Positions 1 to 8,537 of a DNA stretch of 37,370 nt are shown one piece after another. The stretch comes from Myxococcales bacterium (lineage in GTDB: Bacteria; Myxococcota_A; Polyangia; Fen-1088). The position numbers and the translations under genes are program-made. Within the stretch, counting starts at the first letter, position 1. Each line of letters begins with the position of its first letter. The DNA lies in assembly GCA_003158735.1 (NCBI GenBank), contig PMLB01000326.1:1-37370 (forward strand), given 5' to 3'. Under the pieces are notes generated by a model. That model made no database searches and had not been told where the DNA came from. It was given only the letters and a program-made list of their open reading frames with translations.

Positions 1-600
1 GAGGGTATGGCCGCAGCCATCCCCGATTTTTTCACAGTAGTGGTCGCCTGAGCTCGCCAGACAGGTGGCGGCCTGGCACACGTTGGGATCGCCCTGGCAG
101 ATGTGATCTGTGCCGCAGGTCCAGCCGGGCTGCGGGCACGTAGCCCCACAGTCGAGCGTCCCGCCGCAGCCATCGCCAATCACGCCGCAATAGGATCCGC
201 CGTCGAAGGCACACGCCAGCAGGCAATTGGTCCCTTTGCAAACGTGGTTGTTGCACGCTTGGTCGGCGGGACAATCGCCACAATGCAGGGTCTGACCGCA
301 ATTGTCTTCGACATCTCCGCAGTACTGGGTGGTTCCCGCGGTGCAAGCGAGCGCGGTACAGATACCGCCGTCGCTGGTGCGCGGCGGTTCAGCCAAGATC
401 AGGATCGGGGCCTCAGGAGCTGGCAGCCCTGCCTCAAACGAACCGATCCCCGCCGGAGCGTCGGTCGCTGCGCTCACCTTGTCGTCGACGGTGCAACCGG
501 CGGTCCACGCCAGAACACAGATCGCCCACACCTGAACAGAAACTTTGACCTGATGGCACACCTGTACCCTCAGGCCGTTGACGGACTGGTCACGCCTCAT
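1..600 (-). CDS. Cys-rich repeat lipoprotein (3' end cut by window edge)
   Basis: Two hundred codons are visible from an ATG at 600 down to the left edge, with no stop, so the C-terminus is missing. An AGGAG-type ribosome site lies about 7 nt upstream of the ATG. A hydrophobic stretch (residues 21-35) ends in T-A-G-C36, a borderline lipobox, so a lipoprotein is likely but not certain. From residue 81 the protein is built of Cys-rich units of about 45-50 residues. The second and third carry the signature YCGVIGDGCGGTLDCG (138-152) and a diverged YCEKIGDGCGHTL (188-200); the first has YCGDVEDNCGQTLHCG (93-108). The regular cysteines suggest disulfide-stabilised modules outside the cytoplasm. 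I know similar modules only as hypothetical repeats in myxobacterial surface proteins, and I assign no function. Confidence 0.8.
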   Translation of the reverse strand, partial: MRRDQSVNGLRVQVCHQVKVSVQVWAICVLAWTAGCTVDDKVSAATDAPAGIGSFEAGLPAPEAPILILAEPPRTSDGGICTALACTAGTTQYCGDVEDNCGQTLHCGDCPADQACNNHVCKGTNCLLACAFDGGSYCGVIGDGCGGTLDCGATCPQPGWTCGTDHICQGDPNVCQAATCLASSGDHYCEKIGDGCGHTL

Positions 601-802
601 TCGTTTCTCCTAGTCACTAGCTAGATCGTACCCGTGAGCAGGCTTGTTCTGCAAGGGATGAAACGTAGGCTTAATTGCCTATCATACCCTATGCTACACG
701 TGGGTTTGCACCGGTCGCAAACCGACTGGAGACGCCCGAGGAGAGACCGAGGCTCAAGCGCGTGACACAGCTCTGCCGGGCAACGGATCGCGATCTCGCT
801 CG

Positions 803-1951
803 CTATTTCTGGATGACCTGGCCCCCGGGGCAGCCCATGAGGATCTGCGCGGACGCATATTTCCCGCTGGTGACGTCGTCGCACCACGTTCCGTAGAGCT
901 GGATGGTGGTGTCGGCCGGCGTCGTGTAGTCCCAGCCGTTGGTGTGCGAGGTGTCGTGCGGCGCCCACAGGGTGCTGTCATTATTGAACTGGACGGCCAC
1001 GTTGGTGGGAACCGGCGGAGCCTTGCCCAGACCGAAGCTGCAGGTGACCACCGAGCCCATGATACTCGCCAGGGCTGTGGTCAACGCGTCGGGCGTGAGG
1101 GCGGGATAGTAGTCGGTCGTGCCGCCGGCGTTGGCGAGGCCGGTCAGGTTCGTGGTCTCGGGACCAACCCCGAGGACGTACACTTTGTACCCGGCGGTAA
1201 GCGCCGCAGTGGCTGCGCCTTCCGCCCCTGTCAGGTCCGTGGCCCCGCCGCCCCCTCCACCACCATTGGTGCCGTTGAGACAGTTGGGCTCTCCGTCCGT
1301 GGCCAGCAGGATATACTTGGGGTTCAGATCGGTCATGGTCTGCAAGTAGGTCACGGCGGTGCTGATGGCGAGCTTGGTGGGAGTGGCCCCGTTGGGAGTG
1401 ATTCCGGCAATGTACGTTTGCACAGCGGTAGCACCAGCCGCCCCTGGCGTGATGGGAACCTCCGGCGGATCGACGCCGCAGCTCCCGTCCGAGTTGAAGG
1501 TCTCGAGTCCCCAGTTCACGTTGGCCGATGAGCTGGTGAGAACGGCGTTGAGGCCGGCCACCAGAGTGGCCCAACGTTGCTGGCAGGTGGTGGAGCCGGC
1601 CGCACACTGGTTTTTCGAATCCATGGCATCCAACAAAGAGCCCGTCTTGTCCAGCACCAGCAGCACATCCGGCGGCTGCTTGTTCAGCGGGGCGGTCGTA
1701 ATGCCGCAGTTCCCGCCGTCGGCCGTGCTGACCGCGATGCCGGTGTCAGTGCCGATGCTGACGTTGGTATTCGATTTGGTGTTCAGCCCGAGGTCGGTTT
1801 TGGTACCGCTCCCGCCTCCCGCGCCGAGTAGGGCGCTGCTGCCGGGGATCGGCACAGGACCTCCGCAGGCCAAGAAGGCAGCAGCTATCAAAACGGCCGC
1901 TCCGTCAAGCCACAGCCAACTAGTTTGGCTGAGTAATCGTAGCCTGGTCAT
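803..1951 (-). CDS. VWA-domain lipoprotein
   Basis: The 382-residue product starts at the ATG at 1951, preceded by a strong GGAGG five bases upstream; an in-frame codon further up lacks this. The signal peptide ends in a lipobox (F-L-A-C29), giving a lipid-anchored protein. Residues 30-90 are a Gly/Ser/Thr-rich spacer. Residues about 95-330 form a von Willebrand factor A domain. Its metal site reads D101-K-T-G-S105, with Thr where DxSxS proteins usually have Ser, and it also has the G-A-T-P-T motif (188-192) and L-A-T-D219-G. The last ~70 residues contain extra cysteines and no domain I recognise. VWA domains bind protein partners through a divalent metal. The partner is unknown, and the neighbouring partial gene at 1-600, on the same strand, is another exported protein. 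Confidence 0.85.
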   Translation of the reverse strand: MTRLRLLSQTSWLWLDGAAVLIAAAFLACGGPVPIPGSSALLGAGGGSGTKTDLGLNTKSNTNVSIGTDTGIAVSTADGGNCGITTAPLNKQPPDVLLVLDKTGSLLDAMDSKNQCAAGSTTCQQRWATLVAGLNAVLTSSSANVNWGLETFNSDGSCGVDPPEVPITPGAAGATAVQTYIAGITPNGATPTKLAISTAVTYLQTMTDLNPKYILLATDGEPNCLNGTNGGGGGGGATDLTGAEGAATAALTAGYKVYVLGVGPETTNLTGLANAGGTTDYYPALTPDALTTALASIMGSVVTCSFGLGKAPPVPTNVAVQFNNDSTLWAPHDTSHTNGWDYTTPADTTIQLYGTWCDDVTSGKYASAQILMGCPGGQVIQK

Positions 1952-2294
1952 GGTGACCTCCTTGAACTGCGTGCGGTGATTCAGGGCTGCCCGAGAAGCC
2001 CTACTCGTCCACACTATACCTATGCGTGTAAGGTTAGGGCATTCATGAGCCTTCGTCTCTCAAAAAATCGAGCCCACCTGTCCCGACACACGCGCACTCG
2101 TCTCGGAGAGCTGGCGCTGGGATCCAGTAATTTCAGATAGTTAGCGGCCGCAAACCGGGACGGCGATGGCACAGCGGCCTTCTGTGCCGCTGCCATTCAG
2201 TGACGCATGATGAGGTTTGAATGCTTCGCTGGGCGAAAATCGAGCTTGCGGGATCGCGAATTTCTTCTCCCTTGAACTTGAAGAGGAGCGGGCT
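1952..2294. other. Intergenic region without a gene (343 bp)
   Basis: No convincing reading frame is present. It holds the leader of the VWA gene on the minus strand, including a small hairpin (stem AGGGCT/AGCCCT, 1983-2002, loop 8). A second stem, GGCACAG/CTGTGCC (2168-2188, loop 7), lies beyond the stop of the minus-strand gene that ends at 2295. It has no T-run, so I do not call it a terminator. A TATAGT-like hexamer on the minus strand near 2016-2021 has no matching -35 box. Confidence 0.4.
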
Positions 2295-4280
2295 CTATAG
2301 CCGAGCGGCCTGGGCCAGCGCGGCCGCGTCCACACCCTCGCGGCTGCGCAGGTCAAGGTACAAGCTAGCCACGGCCAGCGCCGGCACCGGCAGGCCCACG
2401 ATCATCAACAGGTCGCCCAAGAAGAGGCGCACAAACACCATGCTGCGACGGCCGCTTTCGGGCATCACCAGGTCGGCCAAGATGAAGACCGCTGCGCTCA
2501 GCACAGCGACGGCCAGTGCGACCACAACCACGCGCACGGCTTCCGTCCTGACCAGGGCGATGCTGCGCACAAGCGCCGCCTTGCCCGCCACTCGCTCGAA
2601 CAGCACGACCGCCGGCACGAACAAGAGCAAGACCGCCGCCACCAAGCCGGGCAGGAAGAACAAGGCACTCCCCAGCGCCACCAGCGCGGCCGCGGGCAGC
2701 AGAGCGGTGATGAAGCGCAGACGCCGACGCCACAACAAGGCCCACACGTCGATGAATGACGGCAACGGCGCGCCCGCGCGTCGATCGAGCAACGCCACGG
2801 TCAGGATCGCGTAGGCCAGCGGAACCGCCAGCCCGAAGACCAGAAAGCCCGTCGCCAGAACGGCCGCTAGCCAGCGCGCGACCACAGCCACCGGACTGGG
2901 CACGTCCACCGCGACTCCTGCGCCGACCGCACTTGCGGCCGACACGGTCTCTAGCGCCGCCAGCTCGGCCAATGCTGCCTTGTCGATCTTCCCTTGCGCA
3001 CGGCTGGCCTCCGCCCGACGGACCAGTTCCTGCCTGGCTCGCGAGAAATCGACCGTCGCGGCCGAGCCATCGACCAGCGGACTCGGCGCAGCCGAGCCCA
3101 TGACTGCGGCCACCATACACGACTTCGCCGCAGTCACAGGAAGCAACAGGATGGCCACCAAGAGCAGCAGCGGCCTCCAATTCCGCCAGTAGATCGTGCC
3201 CGCTTCGGCCAGCAAGCGCAGGCCGTCCAGTGCGTCAGCCGAGACCCGCGCCCACCGCGACAACTGGCGCAAGGCCATTCCGCCCCGACTCGGCAAGCCA
3301 GCAGGGCCTGGCTGCGGCGGGCGCGAGTTGGCCACGACGGGCGCAAGAGCGGCCGGCAAATCCACCGGCACCCGGTCCACCGCAGTGACGCCTTCGTCGA
3401 GCGCGGCCACGGGAGCACGGACGGCTGGGGGCGGCTCAGGGGCCGGCGGCCGAGCGCTGACCCTGGCCTCGGTCGGTGGCAAGGGTGCGGAAAATGGCGT
3501 GACCGGCGCATCCAGTTTCACACGGACCGCGCCTGCTGGATCGTCGCGACTCTCCACCACGCTCGGCTGCGGAGCGGGCGGCGGGACTGACACGTCCTTG
3601 GGCGCTGGGGCGAGAGGCGGAGCAGCCACTTGGCTGCGCATGATGAGAGTGCGGCCCTTCTTTCCATCCTCGGAAAAAAAACCTGGGTACGCCGGCTCGT
3701 GCTTGCCTGCCGGCGGGACAGGCGGGATGGCGGCTGCGGCCGGCGCGGTAGCAGGAAGCGCCGGTGGCGGGGCGGAAAAGACTGGCTTGGGCGGACTCGG
3801 TGCAGGGGGCGACACCGGCTTTGCGGGCGGCGCGGCTGCCACCGCCTTGGCCGGCGGTGCAGCCGACATGGGCTTGGCCGGCGGCGCGACTGCCACCGCC
3901 TTGGCCGGAGGTGCGGCTGCTATCGCCTTGGCCGGCGGTGCAGCCGACATGGGCTTGGCCGGCGGCGCGACTGCCACCGCCTTGGCCGGAGGTGCGGCTG
4001 CCACCGCCTTGGCCGACGGTGCAGCCGACATGGGCTTGGCCGGCGGTGCCGCTGCCGACGACGTCTCTTGCTGGGGCTCCGATTTCATCGCGGCCGCAGG
4101 TCTGGGAAACCCCGCGGGCATGGCCAAGCTTGGCGGCGCTGCCAGACCCACCATGGTCTTACCCAACGTCGGACTGTCGAGAGGCTTTCCCGTTATGGGA
4201 CAAGTGCGCGTCTCGGGCCGATGCTGTCTTTGGCAGTGGGGACAGGGCTTCACGGCGAATCTCGGCGAGTGAAGGGCCAT
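2295..4280 (-). CDS. Zinc-ribbon / Ala-Pro-Lys repeat / multi-pass membrane protein
   Basis: The 661-residue product is predicted from the ATG at 4280; an upstream ATG at 4331 is possible. The N-terminus has a zinc-ribbon-like knuckle, C13-P-H-C16 with C27-P-I-T-G-K-P-L, a form common in myxobacterial regulatory and envelope proteins. Residues about 75-150 are an array of nine-residue units of the type A-P-P-A-K-x-x-x-A, followed by a long Pro/Ala-rich low-complexity stretch to about residue 330. From about residue 365 there are several membrane segments. One contains the sequence FERVAGKAALVRSIALVR, and the end has a short Y-L-D-L-R-S-R-E-G segment; both resemble the membrane domain seen in glycerophosphodiester-phosphodiesterase/YciC-type proteins. 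That likeness is my inference. The function is unknown; an inner-membrane scaffold with a cytoplasmic metal knuckle fits the layout. The gene is divergent from moxR. Confidence 0.75.
   Translation of the reverse strand: MALHSPRFAVKPCPHCQRQHRPETRTCPITGKPLDSPTLGKTMVGLAAPPSLAMPAGFPRPAAAMKSEPQQETSSAAAPPAKPMSAAPSAKAVAAAPPAKAVAVAPPAKPMSAAPPAKAIAAAPPAKAVAVAPPAKPMSAAPPAKAVAAAPPAKPVSPPAPSPPKPVFSAPPPALPATAPAAAAIPPVPPAGKHEPAYPGFFSEDGKKGRTLIMRSQVAAPPLAPAPKDVSVPPPAPQPSVVESRDDPAGAVRVKLDAPVTPFSAPLPPTEARVSARPPAPEPPPAVRAPVAALDEGVTAVDRVPVDLPAALAPVVANSRPPQPGPAGLPSRGGMALRQLSRWARVSADALDGLRLLAEAGTIYWRNWRPLLLLVAILLLPVTAAKSCMVAAVMGSAAPSPLVDGSAATVDFSRARQELVRRAEASRAQGKIDKAALAELAALETVSAASAVGAGVAVDVPSPVAVVARWLAAVLATGFLVFGLAVPLAYAILTVALLDRRAGAPLPSFIDVWALLWRRRLRFITALLPAAALVALGSALFFLPGLVAAVLLLFVPAVVLFERVAGKAALVRSIALVRTEAVRVVVVALAVAVLSAAVFILADLVMPESGRRSMVFVRLFLGDLLMIVGLPVPALAVASLYLDLRSREGVDAAALAQAARL
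3833..4060 (-). repeat. In-frame 81-bp tandem repeat (nested 27-bp units)
   Basis: The marker GCAGCCGACATGGGC occurs at 3859, 3940 and 4021, an exact period of 81 bp. Each 81-bp unit is three 27-bp (nine-residue) subunits encoding A-P-P-A-K-x-x-x-A variants. The near-identity of the units at DNA level points to recent slippage or unequal exchange, so copy number may differ between strains. Confidence 0.85.
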
Positions 4281-4385
4281 TATACCCGGGCTGCGCAAGC
4301 CGCCGGTCAAATCCTGGCCATGCCTCGCCATCGGTGACTGCCTCTGCCTTTGCCGCTTGCTCGGACGCGTGGCATTCTGTGGCCG

Positions 4386-5447
4386 ATGTCGGACTCACAG
4401 GAAGCTGCGGTTCTCCCGTCTGGTGCTGGTGATGCAAGCGCCCGGCCGGCGCCTGAGGTCGTCGAGCGCGACGTCACCGCAGCACGCGAGCTGTGCGACG
4501 CCCGACGCGTCCTGTGTGCCGAGATCGGCAAGCGCATCATCGGACAGCACGATGTCATCGACCACCTCTTGATTGCCCTCTTTTCCCGCGGCCACTGTCT
4601 GTTCGTCGGGGTGCCCGGCCTGGCCAAGACCCTGCTCATCCAGACCCTGGCCGATGTGCTCGACCTGTCCTTTGGCCGCATTCAGTTCACGCCTGACCTG
4701 ATGCCGTCGGACATTACCGGCTCGGACGTTCTGGAAGAGGACCGCACCACGGGCCGGCGGGTGTTCCGCTTCGTGCGCGGCCCGATCTTCGCCAACGTCA
4801 TTCTGGCCGACGAGATCAACCGCACCCCACCCAAGACACAAGCCGCGCTTCTGCAATCCATGCAGGAGTATCGCGTGTCGGCCGGCGGCACGACCTACGA
4901 CCTGCCCCTGCCCTTTCTGGTCTTCGCCACGCAGAACCCTATCGAGCAAGAGGGCACCTATCCCTTGCCCGAGGCGCAACTCGACCGCTTCATGTTCGAG
5001 GTGGACGTGGGCTACCCCAGCGCCGAGGAAGAGGTCCGCATCGCCAGCCAGAGCGCGGGCAGTTACCACCCGGTGCTACGCAAGGTGCTCTCGCCCCAGC
5101 GCATTATCGATATGCAAAATCTGGTACTGCGCGTGCCTGTGGCGGACCATGTCCTGCGACACGCGGTGACCCTGTGTCGCGCTACCAGGCCGACGCCGGC
5201 CTCGCCCGACCCCGTGGGCAAGTACGTCGCGTGGGGCGCTGGTCCGCGCGCCTCGCAGCACCTGGTGCTGGCGGCCAAGGCGCGGGCCGTGCTCGACGGC
5301 CGCTATGCGGTTTCCATCGAAGACGTGCGCCGTATGGCACCTCCGGTGCTCATCCACCGCCTGGTCCGCAACTTCCACGCCGAGGCCGACGGCGTGTCGT
5401 CGCGCGCCCTGGTCGAGCGTCTGTTGCAAACCGTCCAACCTGACTGA
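4386..5447 (+). CDS. MoxR-family AAA+ ATPase
   Basis: The 353-residue product starts at the ATG at 4386; an upstream in-frame ATG at 4350 would add 12 residues of low plausibility. The AAA+ core has Walker A G75-V-P-G-L-A-K-T82, Walker B V-I-L-A-D-E-I-N (138-145) and a sensor-1 stretch F-A-T-Q-N-P. It also has the MoxR hallmark P-E-A-Q-L-D-R-F. MoxR ATPases act as chaperone-like partners of VWA-containing proteins. The next two genes, spaced by 9 and 3 bp, encode exactly such partners (a DUF58 protein and a BatA-like protein), so this is one operon. The substrate is not known; roles in envelope stress or surface complex assembly are described for the family. Confidence 0.93.
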   Translation: MSDSQEAAVLPSGAGDASARPAPEVVERDVTAARELCDARRVLCAEIGKRIIGQHDVIDHLLIALFSRGHCLFVGVPGLAKTLLIQTLADVLDLSFGRIQFTPDLMPSDITGSDVLEEDRTTGRRVFRFVRGPIFANVILADEINRTPPKTQAALLQSMQEYRVSAGGTTYDLPLPFLVFATQNPIEQEGTYPLPEAQLDRFMFEVDVGYPSAEEEVRIASQSAGSYHPVLRKVLSPQRIIDMQNLVLRVPVADHVLRHAVTLCRATRPTPASPDPVGKYVAWGAGPRASQHLVLAAKARAVLDGRYAVSIEDVRRMAPPVLIHRLVRNFHAEADGVSSRALVERLLQTVQPD

Positions 5448-5456
5448 GAGCCGGCC

Positions 5457-6416
5457 GTGAGCGAGGACGGCAGAGCAGCAGGCGACCCAGCGCGGCCCGG
5501 GTTGCTTGACCCGACGGATTTGGCGCGGCTGGCGTCCTTGGATCTGCGTGCCCGCACCATCGTCGAGGGCGCGTTTTCCGGCATGCACCGCAATCTGCAC
5601 CCGGGCACGTCGGTGGAATTCACCGAGCACCGCGAATACGCGCCGGGCGACGAGATTCGCCGCATCGACTGGAAAGCCGTGGGCCGCGCCGATCGCTACT
5701 ACGTCAAGCGCTTCGAGGACGAGACCGAGATGCACACCTTTCTCGTGCTCGATGCCTCGGCCTCCATGGGCTATCGCCGGCGGGGCGTGTCCAAGCTCGA
5801 CTACGCGGGCTATTTGGCGAGCGCGCTGGCCTATCTGGTCGGCCAGCAGGGCGACGCCGCGGGGCTGCTGCTCTTCGACGAGAAGGCGCGCAGCTTCCTG
5901 CCGCCCTCGACCCGGCCCGGACAGATCCGTGAGGTGTTCCGCCTGTTGGAGGCGGCCCAGCCTGCGGGCCGCACCGATGCAGCGCTCGCTCTCGGACACC
6001 TGGGCGAGCTCATCGACAAACGCAGCCTCATCATTGTCATGTCCGACCTGCTCGACAGCGAGCCGGATGATCCCAGCGACGAAGTGCGCGGCCCCCTGCC
6101 CGGACGTTTGCGCCAGTTGCGCGCGCGCGGACACGACGTGGCGCTCTTCCATCTGCTCGATCCCGACGAGGTGGAGCTGCCCTTTGACGACCTGATCTTC
6201 TTTGAAGGCATGGAACCGGGTGACACGCGCACTCTGCTCGCGCAGGCGCCGGACCTGGCCCAAGCGTTCAAGCGCGAGTCGCAGGCGTTTCGCGATCGCT
6301 GGCGAACGGCCTGTCTGGAAGCCAGTGTGGAGTATCGCTTCACGCGCACCGACGCTGCGCCGACCGATGTTCTGCGGGCTTTTCTGGCTGACCGCCAGCG
6401 CGCGGTGAGGCTGTAG
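5457..6416 (+). CDS. DUF58 domain protein (VWA-like)
   Basis: The 319-residue product starts with GTG at 5457, nine bases after moxR. The DUF58 signature is clear: residues about 45-85 contain the stretch E-Y-x-P-G-D-E-I-R-R-I-D-W-K-A followed by Y-Y-V-K-R-F-E-D-E. A VWA-like core follows, with a metal-site motif L-D-A-S-A-S-M. No signal peptide or membrane segment is seen, so the protein is cytoplasmic or peripherally membrane bound. DUF58 proteins regularly sit next to moxR and are thought to work with it. The order moxR-DUF58-BatA-like is the classic arrangement. Confidence 0.92.
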   Translation: MSEDGRAAGDPARPGLLDPTDLARLASLDLRARTIVEGAFSGMHRNLHPGTSVEFTEHREYAPGDEIRRIDWKAVGRADRYYVKRFEDETEMHTFLVLDASASMGYRRRGVSKLDYAGYLASALAYLVGQQGDAAGLLLFDEKARSFLPPSTRPGQIREVFRLLEAAQPAGRTDAALALGHLGELIDKRSLIIVMSDLLDSEPDDPSDEVRGPLPGRLRQLRARGHDVALFHLLDPDEVELPFDDLIFFEGMEPGDTRTLLAQAPDLAQAFKRESQAFRDRWRTACLEASVEYRFTRTDAAPTDVLRAFLADRQRAVRL

Positions 6417-6419
6417 CGC

Positions 6420-8537
6420 ATGCATTTTCTCGCGCCCTCGCTGCTCCTGGGCCTGCTGGCGGCCGCTCTGCCTTGGCTGGTGCACCTCATCGGCAAGCGG
6501 CGCGCCCAGCCGCTGCGCTTCGCGGCCATGCAACTGCTCCTGCGCTCCGAGCGGCGCATCTCGGCGCGCCGTCGCTTGCGCGAGATCCTGTTGCTGGTGG
6601 CGCGCACCGGCGTGGCTGCGGCCTTGCCTCTCATCTTCGCCCGCCCGTTTGCCGAGCGCACAACCGACCTGCCGGTGGCCAGCCTGGACCCACAGAGCGC
6701 GGTCATCGTGCTCGACGATTCCGCCAGCATGAGCCGCAGCGCTGGCTTGTCGACCATGTTCGAGCGCGCCCGCGACCGCGCGCGCGCCTTGCTACGCCAG
6801 TTTCCCTCGGACGTGGATTTGGCCTTGCTCCAGGCCTCGGCCGGCTCCAGCCCCAAGATCAGCGAACTTTCCCCTGAACGAGCGCGCGTGCTGGAAGCCC
6901 TGGAGAGCACCGTGTGTTCCGCGCGGCCGGCCGACTTTGCCAGCGCCCTGCGAAGTGCATCCCTCATCCTGGCGGGATCAACGCATGCCAAACGTCGTAT
7001 CTATCTCTTCACTGATCTGCAGGCCGCGGGCTGGGAGGCCGGCACCGGCTTGCCGGCCGAGGGCGCGCCCGAGGTCATCATCAACGACGTCTCGGGGGCG
7101 GCCCGGTGGGAAAATCGCGCGGTACTGGAAGTCAGCGTGGTGCCTGCACCCGAGGTGGGAACCGGCGGAATCGCGGTCGACGCCGAGTTGGCGGATTTCT
7201 CCGCAAGCGGGCGGCGCGCACTGGGAATGGCCTTGAAAGTGGACGGTATCTCGGTGGCCAAGGGTTTTGTCGATCTCGCGCCGGGTGGGCGTAGCCACAA
7301 GCGCTTCCTGCACCGACTGACCGGCGAGACCGGCGGCGCGCACGACGTTGAGGTGGAGATTGATGGCGACGCCTTCCGCCTGGACGATCACCGCTTGGCC
7401 CATGTGGAGTTGGCACGCAGCATGAGCGTTCTCATCGTCAACGGCGACCCGCGCAGTGCGCGCAACGAGGACGAGCCATTCTTCTTCGCGGCTGCGCTTC
7501 GCAATGGCCTGCCTGGCGCGGCGGTGACCATCAAGTTGCCCGACGACGTGTCGCCTGAAAGCCTGGACAACACGACTCTGGTCGCACTTCTGAACCTGGC
7601 ACAGCCCTCGCAAGCCATGGCTTCCGCCCTGGCGCGATTCGTGTCAGCGGGCGGTGGGCTCTTTATCTCAGTCGGCGACCGCGTGGACGCGACGGCGTGG
7701 AACGAGCGCATGGCCAAGCTGCTGCCGCAACCGCTGGGACTGCCGCGCACGGCCTCGGCCTTGCCTGGCCAGCACGCGGGCGAAATCGTCGATGATCGAC
7801 CAGCCGAACGCCTGGCGCCCATCGACCGCAGCCATCCCCTGCTGGCCAATTTCCCCGAGCGCGGCGAAGGTCTGGTATCAGCGCGTTTTTTCAAGTACAT
7901 GCTGCTCGACCCAGCGGTCGAGAGCCCGGAGCGCAGCGTGATTCTGCGCTACGAGAGCGGCGCGCCGGCTCTAGTGGAAAAGCAGGTGGGCAAGGGCCGC
8001 GTGATGTTGCTGTCCACCACGGTGGACCGTGAGTGGACCGATCTGCCCATCCGCACCGGGTTTCTGCCGCTCGTGCGCGAGGCCGCGCGCCGCCTGGTGG
8101 GGGTTACCGGCGATGAAGAGTCCGCTTCGCTGCGGGCCGGCGAGGCGCGGACCCTGGTATTTGCGGGCGACGAGCAACGCCTGGAGGTGTCTCAGCCCGA
8201 CGGCTCGGTGTGGGTCGCGCGGCGCGAACAAGCCAGCCTAGCCCACAGCGTGCTTTACAGCGAAACCGATCGCCTGGGCACCTACCACGTACGCGCCGTC
8301 GGTTCTGACGGCAGAATCACGGCACGGCCCGAGCAGGACTTCGTGGTCAACCTGGACACGCGCGAGTCCAACCCCGCGCGCCTCGACCCCAGCCAAAGGC
8401 CCGATCGCATCGCGGTGGCGTCACCCGGAGTCAAGCCGCCCAAGCACCGGGTCGAGTTGTGGCACAGTCTGGCCGCGGTCATGATCGTCCTGCTGCTGTG
8501 TGAGTCGGTGCTGACGCTGCGAAGGCGAAGAATCTAG
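6420..8537 (+). CDS. BatA-like VWA membrane protein
   Basis: The 705-residue product begins three bases after the DUF58 stop. The first 80 residues are the double-membrane-segment module typical of the BatA family: a first helix at 4-23, a basic loop with L-I-G-K-R-R, then a second helix near 58-76. A VWA domain follows with the full metal motif L-D-D-S-A-S-M (about 97-103). The middle (about 330-560) looks like a glutamine-amidotransferase-like fold, including V-G-K-G-R-V-M-L-L-S-T-T. The C-terminus has one membrane segment and ends in R-R-R-R-I. Most of the protein is expected in the periplasm. No further Bat or DUF4159 gene follows, because the next gene is convergent. Its TAG overlaps the stop codon of that gene in the palindrome CTAG (8534-8537). 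Confidence 0.9.
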   Translation: MHFLAPSLLLGLLAAALPWLVHLIGKRRAQPLRFAAMQLLLRSERRISARRRLREILLLVARTGVAAALPLIFARPFAERTTDLPVASLDPQSAVIVLDDSASMSRSAGLSTMFERARDRARALLRQFPSDVDLALLQASAGSSPKISELSPERARVLEALESTVCSARPADFASALRSASLILAGSTHAKRRIYLFTDLQAAGWEAGTGLPAEGAPEVIINDVSGAARWENRAVLEVSVVPAPEVGTGGIAVDAELADFSASGRRALGMALKVDGISVAKGFVDLAPGGRSHKRFLHRLTGETGGAHDVEVEIDGDAFRLDDHRLAHVELARSMSVLIVNGDPRSARNEDEPFFFAAALRNGLPGAAVTIKLPDDVSPESLDNTTLVALLNLAQPSQAMASALARFVSAGGGLFISVGDRVDATAWNERMAKLLPQPLGLPRTASALPGQHAGEIVDDRPAERLAPIDRSHPLLANFPERGEGLVSARFFKYMLLDPAVESPERSVILRYESGAPALVEKQVGKGRVMLLSTTVDREWTDLPIRTGFLPLVREAARRLVGVTGDEESASLRAGEARTLVFAGDEQRLEVSQPDGSVWVARREQASLAHSVLYSETDRLGTYHVRAVGSDGRITARPEQDFVVNLDTRESNPARLDPSQRPDRIAVASPGVKPPKHRVELWHSLAAVMIVLLLCESVLTLRRRRI

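Noticed and set aside
2168-2188. Hairpin GGCACAG/CTGTGCC as a terminator
   Set aside because: No T-run on either strand, and it is upstream rather than downstream of the nearest likely transcript end.
4279-4310. TATAAT (minus strand, 4284-4279) with TTGACC upstream, resembling a strong promoter
   Set aside because: The spacing is 20 bp, and the -10 box overlaps the start codon at 4280, so a transcript from it would begin after the conserved Cys knuckle's start codon.
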